A stretch of 64,000 nt of DNA from Thalassoglobus neptunius (lineage in GTDB: Bacteria > Planctomycetota > Planctomycetia > Planctomycetales > Planctomycetaceae): NCBI RefSeq assembly GCF_007859735.1, contig NZ_SIHI01000013.1, positions 1 through 64,000 of the forward strand. The letters run 5' to 3'. This document shows positions 57,901-64,000 of this stretch, in pieces. A program made the translations under genes and the position numbers. The notes below the pieces were generated by a model. The model was given only the letters and a program-made list of their open reading frames with translations. It was not told the origin of the DNA and searched no databases. Position 1 is the stretch's first letter, and each line of letters opens with the position of its first letter.

Positions 57901-58966
57901 CAGGAAGCTGTTTTTGATGCGAAGGACCGAATGAACTCGACTTGTTGCTCGCTTCAGTTCGCGTGTTGTTTTCGAGCGAGAACGGGATGACTTCGGAAGT
58001 CTCTTCGTCTGACTCGCTGTTCGTCGCAACTTCCGGTGAATTTTCTGAAGCGTTTTCTTGATCGAGTTGAGAAGCTTTCTCTTTCTCAGCCGCTTCGGCT
58101 TCGCGTTTGGCTTTCGCCGCGACACCATTGAAGAATCTCAACGGGTACACATTTTCTTGTGGAGCCGGACGCTCGACGATTTTTTCTGATGATGGGAATT
58201 CTGAATCGGCAGGTGAAGCAGGCGTTCCGGTATCAATCGGGAACACATCTGCTTCTACTCTGGATTCTCCAACAGCAAATTCGACACTTTGCGGGAATCC
58301 CCCTTCCGGGAATTCATTCGCAGCTGGCGTGACAGCCCCCATCAATTCGTTGGGCGCGTCGGAGTTGGCAATACTTGGAGCGTCGACAGTGTCGCTGGTA
58401 TCGTCTTGACTAAACGGGTCTTCTAACGGAACGGGGCTTGCCTCGATATGGACCAGCTCGCTCGGTTCTGCTTCTTGAGAGGTTTCCGAACGAAATTGGA
58501 TCAGCCCGGGAGAAAGTTCTGCGAGACCGCTATTGCCGTCGGTCGCGGAATATTCCTCTTCGCGCGTGTTCTCCTCGGTTTGTGCCGGAGAAGGTGCCGA
58601 TGGAACCGGTGCATTCGCTGGCTCATCGGAGGATTTCAGCGGATCAAGAAGCGCAAATTGATGATTCGGGAGGACATCAGAGTTCGAAACAGGTTCCGGG
58701 ACCGATTCAGCCAGTGTCGGCTCAAGTTCCTGATCGGCACGTTCGTCGAGCTGATCGGAGAAATCAATCTCAACATCCTGAAAGAGATTCCCAGCGACTT
58801 TGGGCGTCTCGTTTTCTGTTTCAGAAGGAGAATTGAGGGCTGTAAATGCTGAAGGATCAGGTTCAACATCGTTCTTCTGCAGGCTTTCGTGGGCTTTCCA
58901 GACCACAAAGCAGCTGCCGCCAATTACGCCCATCAGAACCAGGGACTTCACAATCAGGTTCTGCAT
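54983..58966 (-). CDS. Large exported protein with Pro/Ser/Glu-rich stalk and DUF11-like repeats
   Basis: The 1327-residue protein has an N-terminal membrane segment (LVLMGVIGGSCFVVW, about residues 8-23), probably an anchor or signal. About 840 residues of low-complexity sequence rich in Pro, Ser, Glu, Asn and Ala follow, with no stable fold expected. The C-terminal 460 residues contain three or four beta-sandwich repeats of the DUF11/CARDB type (segments such as NVGGSPAKSLVVEDRIPKG, TNSGEGSAKEVYLRT and NDGTAAAENVLTQFVIPDG). It resembles planctomycete surface or cell-wall-associated proteins; role unknown. Confidence 0.78.
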   Translation of the reverse strand: MQNLIVKSLVLMGVIGGSCFVVWKAHESLQKNDVEPDPSAFTALNSPSETENETPKVAGNLFQDVEIDFSDQLDERADQELEPTLAESVPEPVSNSDVLPNHQFALLDPLKSSDEPANAPVPSAPSPAQTEENTREEEYSATDGNSGLAELSPGLIQFRSETSQEAEPSELVHIEASPVPLEDPFSQDDTSDTVDAPSIANSDAPNELMGAVTPAANEFPEGGFPQSVEFAVGESRVEADVFPIDTGTPASPADSEFPSSEKIVERPAPQENVYPLRFFNGVAAKAKREAEAAEKEKASQLDQENASENSPEVATNSESDEETSEVIPFSLENNTRTEASNKSSSFGPSHQKQLPENSEIETISWEDSPAEQDSVTPASADVLPSPKTLPGLSVEAPPQLDALPVSNLSASEPLSTNSNRSLPIETAETPNSGPAPTLPGLDRPVDQEMTSLAVQPETLDVGTNDELPAFPGPGVPQPEGNNEPVTSFALTDSPNPFAKYENTVPAAAEVGGTDDVLPGSTTLAGPANAPAAEENPFARSPGLEIQEAPTSEPLNTAPLSTSEEEVVPLTLLPPANSSSPPADPSPNTPIPLGQANPIETTSPTLPLSTAPQQVADESETEDALPVWPNPQELTLEAATPKPEEPNQNNALLSRPAPLAEPAAPPQSLPEPSGELDLVMPTPLATPPARELPTINPGRAPEISNPYFGEQDSSPTRETPSGNLSSGPGTSGSDLPQIIPRNRSRMELQTDSGSTSSAPPGPFELIEAPQNPPVKFADGSNQGLQEERLSPSSLESSPTPRKLALPTDRMAPVAPFSFGDEAGADLNIGNQPLTNIQEGEVANNIPDPQATPEAKESESNNELIGQGTIDRDVNEGDQSPELTIEKKAPASATIDEPLIYSILIKNVGGSPAKSLVVEDRIPKGTKLKGTIPQASLSNGVLTWERPELQPGDVWEIQLLVIPMEAGEIGSVATVSFEAAVAARIRVTAPKIELKMQGPKEAVTGKTATYQMTITNSGEGSAKEVYLRTILPELLSHPGGRDIEYRVGDLPAGESRSIDLVLTAEAAGVASSQALVTVNGETHAETHSDLRILDSRIGLIQSGPKRGFVGRPIEMTSRVTNLSSQRLSNVKVIERIPVGLSPAQPLPGWDAEKRVLIRNFEVLEAGESRDLKTPLVPDQAGSLSLSFVARDDENNIVEAASTLEVKGFADLDIDVLGQNQTVLVGDQVSFRLKLKNDGTAAAENVLTQFVIPDGLTFTSAKGPSQYQVQGNRIVFQPVAEVGMGDTQEFDIVLTAAGACNSKVGVELMTADYSEPIRFEKPVRVVGETP

Positions 58967-59340
58967 TATGGGGAATCCTTTCCCGGATCATTGAAATCCC
59001 ATCGGAGGATGGGTGGTTCGAAAGTGCATCTTTGCACCGACAAGTGATAGCAAATTTTGCAAAACCGCGTAAAGGCGAATTCGGATGTTGGTCTCCAGCT
59101 GAGTTTTGTTTCGACATTCCGTCGATCAACGGACGCCGATCCGAAAGGGGACTGTTTGAATAGTCTGCCTACGCAAGTTAGAATGCTGACCGAAAATAGG
59201 TGGTTTTTAGCGATTGAGAACGATTCTCGCAGCCACACATTTATTCCACGTCGACGGAGCGAAGTGGACGATAACTAGGAAGAGTCTCTTCGAGTCGTGA
59301 TGACCACGCTTTGGGGATTAATGGAGCGACGGTGGAACAA
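58967..59340. other. 374-bp divergent promoter region
   Basis: Separates the large minus-strand gene from the secreted-protein gene at 59341. No gene is supported and no hairpin is obvious; promoters for both directions are expected. Confidence 0.4.
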
Positions 59341-61518
59341 ATGCCAATGCGTCAACAATTTCTCTGGATCGCAGGTTGCTGCTCAATCATAGTTTGGGCA
59401 GCAACGCAAACCTGGGCGTATCAAGACGAGACTCCGCAGCCAGTGGGACTGTCCGGGCTGATGGCAGCCTATGCCCCCGACGGCTTGAGCCCGGCCGATT
59501 TCGAGGATCTCAGCGAAGAAATTGACGAGAGCTGGAAAGAGTGGACTCTGGAAACCGGGCAGTTTGTCACGGATTTCTATGAAGGAGAAAACGACACTTT
59601 CGAAGCTCAGGAAACCGCTCTGAAGCGGGTCCGTGTCAAACTGAACACCATGGAGAAGGCGCTCGAGGATTCTCGATATCGCTCGATTCATGACCAGATC
59701 GGTCCTCTTTACTCCAATTTGATTGCTCGCGTTGATCTGGCAGAAGCGGTTCTCGAAACGCTGACCATCGACGAAGAAGCTGCTCTGAAGGTTCGAACTC
59801 AGGCAGCGACTGAGACTCTCAAATCCGCACTTGCCAACTTCCGCCGGGATATGAATTCCGTGCGTGGCGGACAAGCCTGGCTGAAATGGGCGAAATCCAG
59901 CCAACTCCAAAACTTCCGACCGACGAACGAAGAATCGATCGAAACAGTCAATAAGGTCAAAGCTCAGCTCGAAACCCGAGAAGAATACGGGGATGAAATT
60001 CGGGAATTCATGAGCCGTGAATCGTTCCTGCAATTGGAAGATGCACTCGCTGCAGTGCAAGCGGCTGTTGCACCTGTTTCCCCTGAAGCACAGCTTGAAC
60101 TCCGAGAGCAACTCGGGATGTTTCTTGAAACTGTCGACGAATACTACGACGAGCCTACGCCCGAACTGGCTGCATCGCTTCGAGAGCAGTTCGACGCCAT
60201 TCGTCTGACCGCCCCTGATGGGGGAGAAGCTTTGTCTTCTGCATTCGCCGTTCACTTCCTCAACTACAATCTTCGTTTGGCGATCTCCGAAGGATTGCTG
60301 AACAAGGTGATCGGAGAGACCCGAAACGAGTCCTCGCAGATCAATGACTACATCATGGGCGCTCGTGTTGTTGGAAACCAGAACTCCAACGTCAACCTGT
60401 CGGTCAACATTCAGCCGAGCACCAATGAAGCCCGCTTTGAGCTGAACTTGAATGGAGTCGTGCGTACGAATTCGTTCGGATCGACAAGTCAGGCAACAAT
60501 TCAAACGACCGGATACCACACCTTCAATGCTGTTAAAAGCGTTGGCTTTGATGGAAATGAGTTCTCGACTCGTCCCGCCAGCGTCTCTGTTCGTGCAAAT
60601 AACCGCCCGGTCGGAGCACGCACTCGGTTCAGCGGTGGGTTGTTCGGTGGAATTGCCGACCGAATCGCCATGCGAGAAGCTTCCGCACGCATGGGACAGG
60701 CGAACGGGTACACACAACGAAGTATTCAGGAAGAAGTGAGTGCCGAGCTGAATCGAGAAGTCGATTCCCGATTCGCTGAAGCGTCGATGGAATTGCAAAA
60801 CCGCCTGTACGGTCCGCTTCGGGAATACGGTCTTTATCCCGACGCGATTAAGTACTCAAGCACAAGCTCGCAGATTCACGGATCGACACGACTGGCGAAT
60901 CCGACTGAACTCGGCGGCGGACGTCCAAATCCTGGAATTAAAGCATCTTCGAAAGGGATTCTCGTTCAAGTTCACGAGACCCTTCTCAGCAACGGATCGA
61001 ACCGACTGGAACTGGGAACCGAAGGCAAGAAGAAGCTGAGTGACGGCGAACTTCGTGCGATGATTGAAGAACGTCTGAGCAAGATTCTCGATCGCGATGT
61101 CGATCTCGGAGAGCCGGATGAAAGTAGCGAAGGAACAATGTTTGTCTTCGACGAACCGAATCCGATCCGATTTCAGATCATCGAAGGTGAAGTGATTTTG
61201 ACGATCCGAGCTGGTTTGGACCGTGGTGCAGAAGGCAGCATTCCCACTCAAATCATCACTGTCCCACTGAGTCCTTCGGTCGTTGACGACAAAGTGATTC
61301 TCACTCGAGGCAATGTGGGCGTGAAGCCAGTCGAACGGCCTTCCAACATTGCTGAACAAGTGGCTCGAGCGAATGTGATGCGACAGAAGATTCAAGCATC
61401 ACTTCCCGAACAGGAAATTGATGCGGTCTTCGAACTCGAACAAGAGGGCAAGATCATTAAGCTGCGAATCACTTCGATCGTTGCCGAGAGCGGTTGGCTT
61501 TCACTCAACATCGAATAG
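59341..61518 (+). CDS. Large secreted protein of unknown function
   Basis: The 725-residue protein has a signal peptide (FLWIAGCCSIIVWAATQTWA). An alpha-helical region of about 330 residues rich in Glu, Arg, Leu and Gln follows and may be coiled-coil, then a beta-rich part (about 345-600, for example VNLSVNIQPSTNEARFELNLNG, described by its alternating pattern), and a C-terminal domain ending in SGWLSLNIE. I recognise no family. Codon and base use match the neighbours. The TAG stop is immediately followed by dispersed-repeat copy 2. The ATG at 59341 was chosen; an ATG two codons later is also possible. Confidence 0.72.
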   Translation: MPMRQQFLWIAGCCSIIVWAATQTWAYQDETPQPVGLSGLMAAYAPDGLSPADFEDLSEEIDESWKEWTLETGQFVTDFYEGENDTFEAQETALKRVRVKLNTMEKALEDSRYRSIHDQIGPLYSNLIARVDLAEAVLETLTIDEEAALKVRTQAATETLKSALANFRRDMNSVRGGQAWLKWAKSSQLQNFRPTNEESIETVNKVKAQLETREEYGDEIREFMSRESFLQLEDALAAVQAAVAPVSPEAQLELREQLGMFLETVDEYYDEPTPELAASLREQFDAIRLTAPDGGEALSSAFAVHFLNYNLRLAISEGLLNKVIGETRNESSQINDYIMGARVVGNQNSNVNLSVNIQPSTNEARFELNLNGVVRTNSFGSTSQATIQTTGYHTFNAVKSVGFDGNEFSTRPASVSVRANNRPVGARTRFSGGLFGGIADRIAMREASARMGQANGYTQRSIQEEVSAELNREVDSRFAEASMELQNRLYGPLREYGLYPDAIKYSSTSSQIHGSTRLANPTELGGGRPNPGIKASSKGILVQVHETLLSNGSNRLELGTEGKKKLSDGELRAMIEERLSKILDRDVDLGEPDESSEGTMFVFDEPNPIRFQIIEGEVILTIRAGLDRGAEGSIPTQIITVPLSPSVVDDKVILTRGNVGVKPVERPSNIAEQVARANVMRQKIQASLPEQEIDAVFELEQEGKIIKLRITSIVAESGWLSLNIE

Positions 61519-61623
61519 AGCAAGTTGCTCTATCCAGTGCACTCGCTTGAACTTTTTCATCAGGCAGAAGGCTGATTCATCAGGCAGAAGGCTGAGTTCG
61601 CTCGTGCGAGTGCAAACCAAAAC
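61516..61623 (+). repeat. Structured dispersed repeat, copy 2
   Basis: Begins at the TAG stop of the preceding gene and matches copy 1 (48571-48662, minus strand) over its whole length. It contains an additional direct duplication of a 20-bp unit at 61556-61575 and 61576-61595. AGAGCAAGTTGCTCT at the start is a near-perfect palindrome. Confidence 0.85.
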
Positions 61624-61655
61624 AGAAAACGCTTTAACAGGCAAGTGTTCGTCAG

Positions 61656-61681
61656 TCGTCGCTGAGTGATTTCAGCGACGA
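61656..61681 (+). terminator. Hairpin after the secreted-protein gene
   Basis: TCGTCGCTGA (61656-61665) pairs with TCAGCGACGA (61672-61681) in a 10-bp stem with a 6-base loop, followed by TGGCTTTT. It may be a weak terminator or part of the same 3' structure as the repeat. Confidence 0.55.
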
Positions 61682-61718
61682 TGGCTTTTCACTTGGTCGC
61701 GACAATCAGAGTCATGAA

Positions 61719-61761
61719 AGAAGGACGTTGGCCAGCTTGGGCGAACGTCCTTCTCTTTTTG
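61719..61761 (+). terminator. Intrinsic terminator, plus strand
   Basis: AGAAGGACGTT near 61719 pairs with AACGTCCTTCT (61744-61754), followed by CTTTTT. It is about 200 bp past the secreted-protein stop and probably ends that transcript. Confidence 0.7.
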
Positions 61762-61803
61762 GGTTTTCGAGGATGTGTGTTCGGCAACGCAACTTTCAAA
61801 ACG

Positions 61804-61836
61804 AAAAAAGCCGTCCGAGCAATGCTCGAACGGCTG
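61804..61836 (-). terminator. Intrinsic terminator for the AAA/Fis regulator
   Basis: AGCCGT-C-CGAGCA pairs with the downstream complement (TGCTCG-A-ACGGCT); on the minus strand the stem is followed by six T residues. It lies about 20 bp after the regulator's stop. Confidence 0.82.
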
Positions 61837-61856
61837 TGTGCTGTCTTGATTGAGGA

Positions 61857-63227
61857 TCAAGCAGCCCGGTCTTGTTTACGATTTGATCCGGGGCCTCCTC
61901 GTGGTGGGTATCCGTACTCTCTGAGTTTTCCGGAGAGCGTTCTGATTCCAATCTGCAGTGCCTTGGCCGTCAGTTCGCGGTTCCCACCGAAGCGGTTGAA
62001 GGTTGCTTCGATTAGCTTGCGTTCCATCTCGCGAAGAGTCATTCCGGGAGCTTCAGCCGAGTCCTCGGATTGTTCCAGCCATGGGAGAAGTTCTTCGACT
62101 GTGACGTCCGAGTTACCCGCAAGGGAACAGATTCGGTTCATCACATTTTCGAGTTCCCGGACGTTGCCTGGCCAGTTATGAGTTTCGAGGCGATTCAAGG
62201 CTTCGTTAGACAAGCGTCGTGGATGCTGTCCTTCCCGGACACTCGCCTGTTGCAGGAAGTGTTCTGCAAGACACGCGACATCTTCGATTCGCTCACGAAG
62301 TGGAGCAACGGAGATGACATTGCGTTCGAGAAGTTCGGCAAGTCGGAGGTCAAACTTTTGCTCCGCACACAGCTTTCGTAAGTTCGCTGATGACGTTGCG
62401 ATGATTCGTGATCGGACGGGAACAAAATTCTCGCCACGCTTGTAAGCACTGTTACGAATCGCCGCTGCCAGTTTCGCCTGAACAGGAAGCGTGAGTGAAT
62501 CAATGTCTTCCAAAACCAGCGTTCCGTCGGAAGCAGCACTGATGCGGCCTTCGCAATCTTCGTCGCCGAACAGTTCTTTCTCGACAGCTGCTGATGTCAG
62601 CAGTTGGCAGCGAATGGTCAGCAAAGGTTTGCTGGGACCGGATCGGGTCAGGTGAATGGCACGGGCTGCTTCGCTCTTTCCGCAACCGACTTCGCCAACG
62701 ACAAGCACTGGTTGATCGTGCTCGGCAGCGAAGTGAATCTGGTTTCGCATTTCGCGAGTTTGACCGCTGAATCCGATCAGTCCGTCAAACATCCGGCCTT
62801 CAAGTTTCTGTCGAAGTTCCAGGTTCTCAGTAATGAGTTGTGCCCGCCCGACAGCTGCGAACAACGCACGTCCGATTCGTTCTGGAGTGAGTGGAGGATC
62901 CACGACTTCGCAGGTGAGAGACTTCGGCAAACTCATTCGCTGGCCGATTGAAGGCAGCAGAACGAGTTGCGTCGGTCGATCAAGGCGACGAAGTTCTGAA
63001 TCGAGTTGCTGAACTTGTTCGATCGACTGTGGTTCGTCGATGACCGCAGCTGCGATTTCTTCGTCGAGTGCCAGATCGCGGAGTTGTTCCAGTGATGAAA
63101 CGGCGATTGCGTCATACCCGTTCCTGCGAATTGCAAGTTCGAGTTGTCGCTGAGCAGCGGGATCTGCTGCACACGCAACGACGCGTCCGGTTGGGCGAAT
63201 GGTCGCCGGTGGGGTTGAAACAGACAT
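61857..63227 (-). CDS. NtrC-like AAA+/Fis transcriptional regulator without GAFTGA loop
   Basis: The 456-residue protein has a receiver-like N-terminal domain (about residues 15-130), a central AAA+ domain with Walker A GEVGCGKS at about 177-184 and Walker B VLEDID, and a C-terminal Fis-type helix-turn-helix (NRELTAKALQIGIRTLSGKL). In the AAA+ domain the sequence ELFGDEDCEGRISAASDG replaces the usual ELFGHEKGAFTGA region, so the sigma-54-contacting loop is missing. In the receiver the conserved phosphorylation-site lysine area reads VDPPLTP rather than K-P, indicating degeneration. It therefore may act without sigma-54. A terminator follows. It is flanked by more than 600 bp of non-coding sequence upstream. 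Confidence 0.85.
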   Translation of the reverse strand: MSVSTPPATIRPTGRVVACAADPAAQRQLELAIRRNGYDAIAVSSLEQLRDLALDEEIAAAVIDEPQSIEQVQQLDSELRRLDRPTQLVLLPSIGQRMSLPKSLTCEVVDPPLTPERIGRALFAAVGRAQLITENLELRQKLEGRMFDGLIGFSGQTREMRNQIHFAAEHDQPVLVVGEVGCGKSEAARAIHLTRSGPSKPLLTIRCQLLTSAAVEKELFGDEDCEGRISAASDGTLVLEDIDSLTLPVQAKLAAAIRNSAYKRGENFVPVRSRIIATSSANLRKLCAEQKFDLRLAELLERNVISVAPLRERIEDVACLAEHFLQQASVREGQHPRRLSNEALNRLETHNWPGNVRELENVMNRICSLAGNSDVTVEELLPWLEQSEDSAEAPGMTLREMERKLIEATFNRFGGNRELTAKALQIGIRTLSGKLREYGYPPRGGPGSNRKQDRAA

Positions 63228-64000
63228 GAGATTCCTGTCTGCGCGACCAACCAGTCATGCCAACAGCTGAGCTGGTATGTGAGAAGCATACCGCTGCGGA
63301 AATGATGATTGGAGGCGTTAGGTGATTAAGTGAGAGATGAGACTGAGGTGGGTTCAGAGAGGAGAGTGAGTAATATTCCTGACCGGCAGTTTGCGTCAAG
63401 ATGCTTCAAATCGAATTTCGAACGATTTTGAAATGATGCAAATTTTTCATTCAAGTCACGGATCAGTTTTACCGGAGAGACTGAGAGCGTCTCACCTGTC
63501 GCAGTCGCATCTGAAGTCCTCCATTGGGCCAGAATGGTGCTTCGTTATTCGCGGCAGGCAGTATTGAGAGCGTTTTGAGGGCGTAAGGAGCCATTTAGTA
63601 GCAGCCCCTGCTGCCACGGAAGCACGTGGAATCAAGACACTGAAATCGGCACTTCACCTCGAGATTTCGTGGTCGCCCGGCTGGCTTTCAATATCGAAGG
63701 CTGGCGAATCGGAGACAGAATGCAACAACTGCTTTGGAAAGCGTTGCCTTCTCGAGCAGTGATTATTGGTGATCCGAGAGGACCATTTTCAGCAATTCGC
63801 TGCACAAGTCTGAAAGAGTTGCCTTCGATGAGAACTGCGAAGACTCGTGCGGATTTCTAAAAGATAAAGAGAAAGGTTCGCTCAATTTCGTTAGCGAATT
63901 CTTCAGCCGCGAGAAGACGAAAGATTGTGAGAGTGTGAAAAACATACCCGGCAGGTGATTGAAAGGGGCGTCCTTGCCATTTTCCATCCATTTTTACCGA
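63228..64000. other. 773-bp region to the window end
   Basis: No gene is supported. Short frames on both strands at 63669-63860 and 63763-63987 overlap each other and have no family resemblance. The part next to 63227 should contain the regulator's promoter. Confidence 0.4.

Noticed and set aside
59383-60798. 471-codon minus-strand frame
   Set aside because: Entirely antisense to the secreted-protein gene at 59341, which has a signal peptide and fits better; long antisense frames arise from codon bias.

Overview
The window looks like chromosomal DNA of a marine-type planctomycete, probably family Planctomycetaceae (genus not resolvable by eye). The evidence is lineage-marker protein families: a DUF1549/DUF1553 protein next to a DUF1501 protein with a twin-arginine signal, a di-heme planctomycete-type cytochrome protein, a BBP7-type outer-membrane protein, a sulfatase, and a Tat-exported sugar isomerase-like protein. 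Base composition and codon use look even throughout. I see no rRNA, tRNA, CRISPR array, insertion sequence, integrase or phage gene.

Layout. 1-1.8 kb: a small membrane protein and a D-threonine-aldolase-like PLP enzyme. 1.9-9.8 kb (minus strand): a compact six-gene operon reading SWIM zinc-finger protein, DUF5691, MoxR-like AAA ATPase, small two-helix membrane protein, DUF5682, VWA protein. Several start/stop codons overlap. This is the most system-like region of the window: the family set recurs in many bacteria but its function is not established. 10-12 kb: an AspA/AstE-type metallohydrolase coupled to rfbD. 12.4-18.1 kb: a secreted GH2 enzyme, then the DUF1549/DUF1553 and DUF1501 pair. 18.6-21.6 kb: a beta-ketoacyl-synthase homologue that has lost its catalytic cysteine and second histidine, then a phenylacetate-CoA-ligase-like enzyme. 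21.9-27.1 kb: a likely catabolic cluster of DapA-like aldolase, sulfatase, GH88 unsaturated glucuronyl hydrolase and a second D-threonine-aldolase-like enzyme, consistent with use of a sulfated uronate-containing glycan. 27.2-31 kb: BBP7 protein, enolase with a strong terminator, and a HisA/HisF-like protein. 31-37 kb (minus): an alpha/beta hydrolase, a GH10-like protein apparently lacking both catalytic glutamates, and an M28 peptidase with a PDZ domain.

37.5-39.8 kb (minus): murC-murB, overlapping. 40-46 kb: di-heme cytochrome protein, a ThiO-like oxidase, a conserved small protein and a Ycf46-like AAA ATPase. 46.5-48.4 kb: sugar isomerase-like protein coupled to a ROK kinase. 48.6-53.7 kb: an Arg/Tyr-rich small secreted protein, DoxX, speA, DUF1802 and leuD. 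53.8-61.5 kb: a HlyD-like adaptor, a 1327-residue Pro/Ser/Glu-rich DUF11-type protein and a large secreted protein of unknown function. 61.8-63.2 kb: an NtrC-like AAA/Fis regulator without the GAFTGA sigma-54 loop.

A structured repeat of about 90-110 bp occurs twice, at 48.6 and 61.5 kb. Each copy begins exactly at the TAG stop codon of an unrelated secreted-protein gene and lies in that gene's orientation. With the degenerate ketosynthase, the regulator without GAFTGA and the MoxR/VWA operon, it is among the best candidates for follow-up. All functional statements come from reading motifs; no database search was run.
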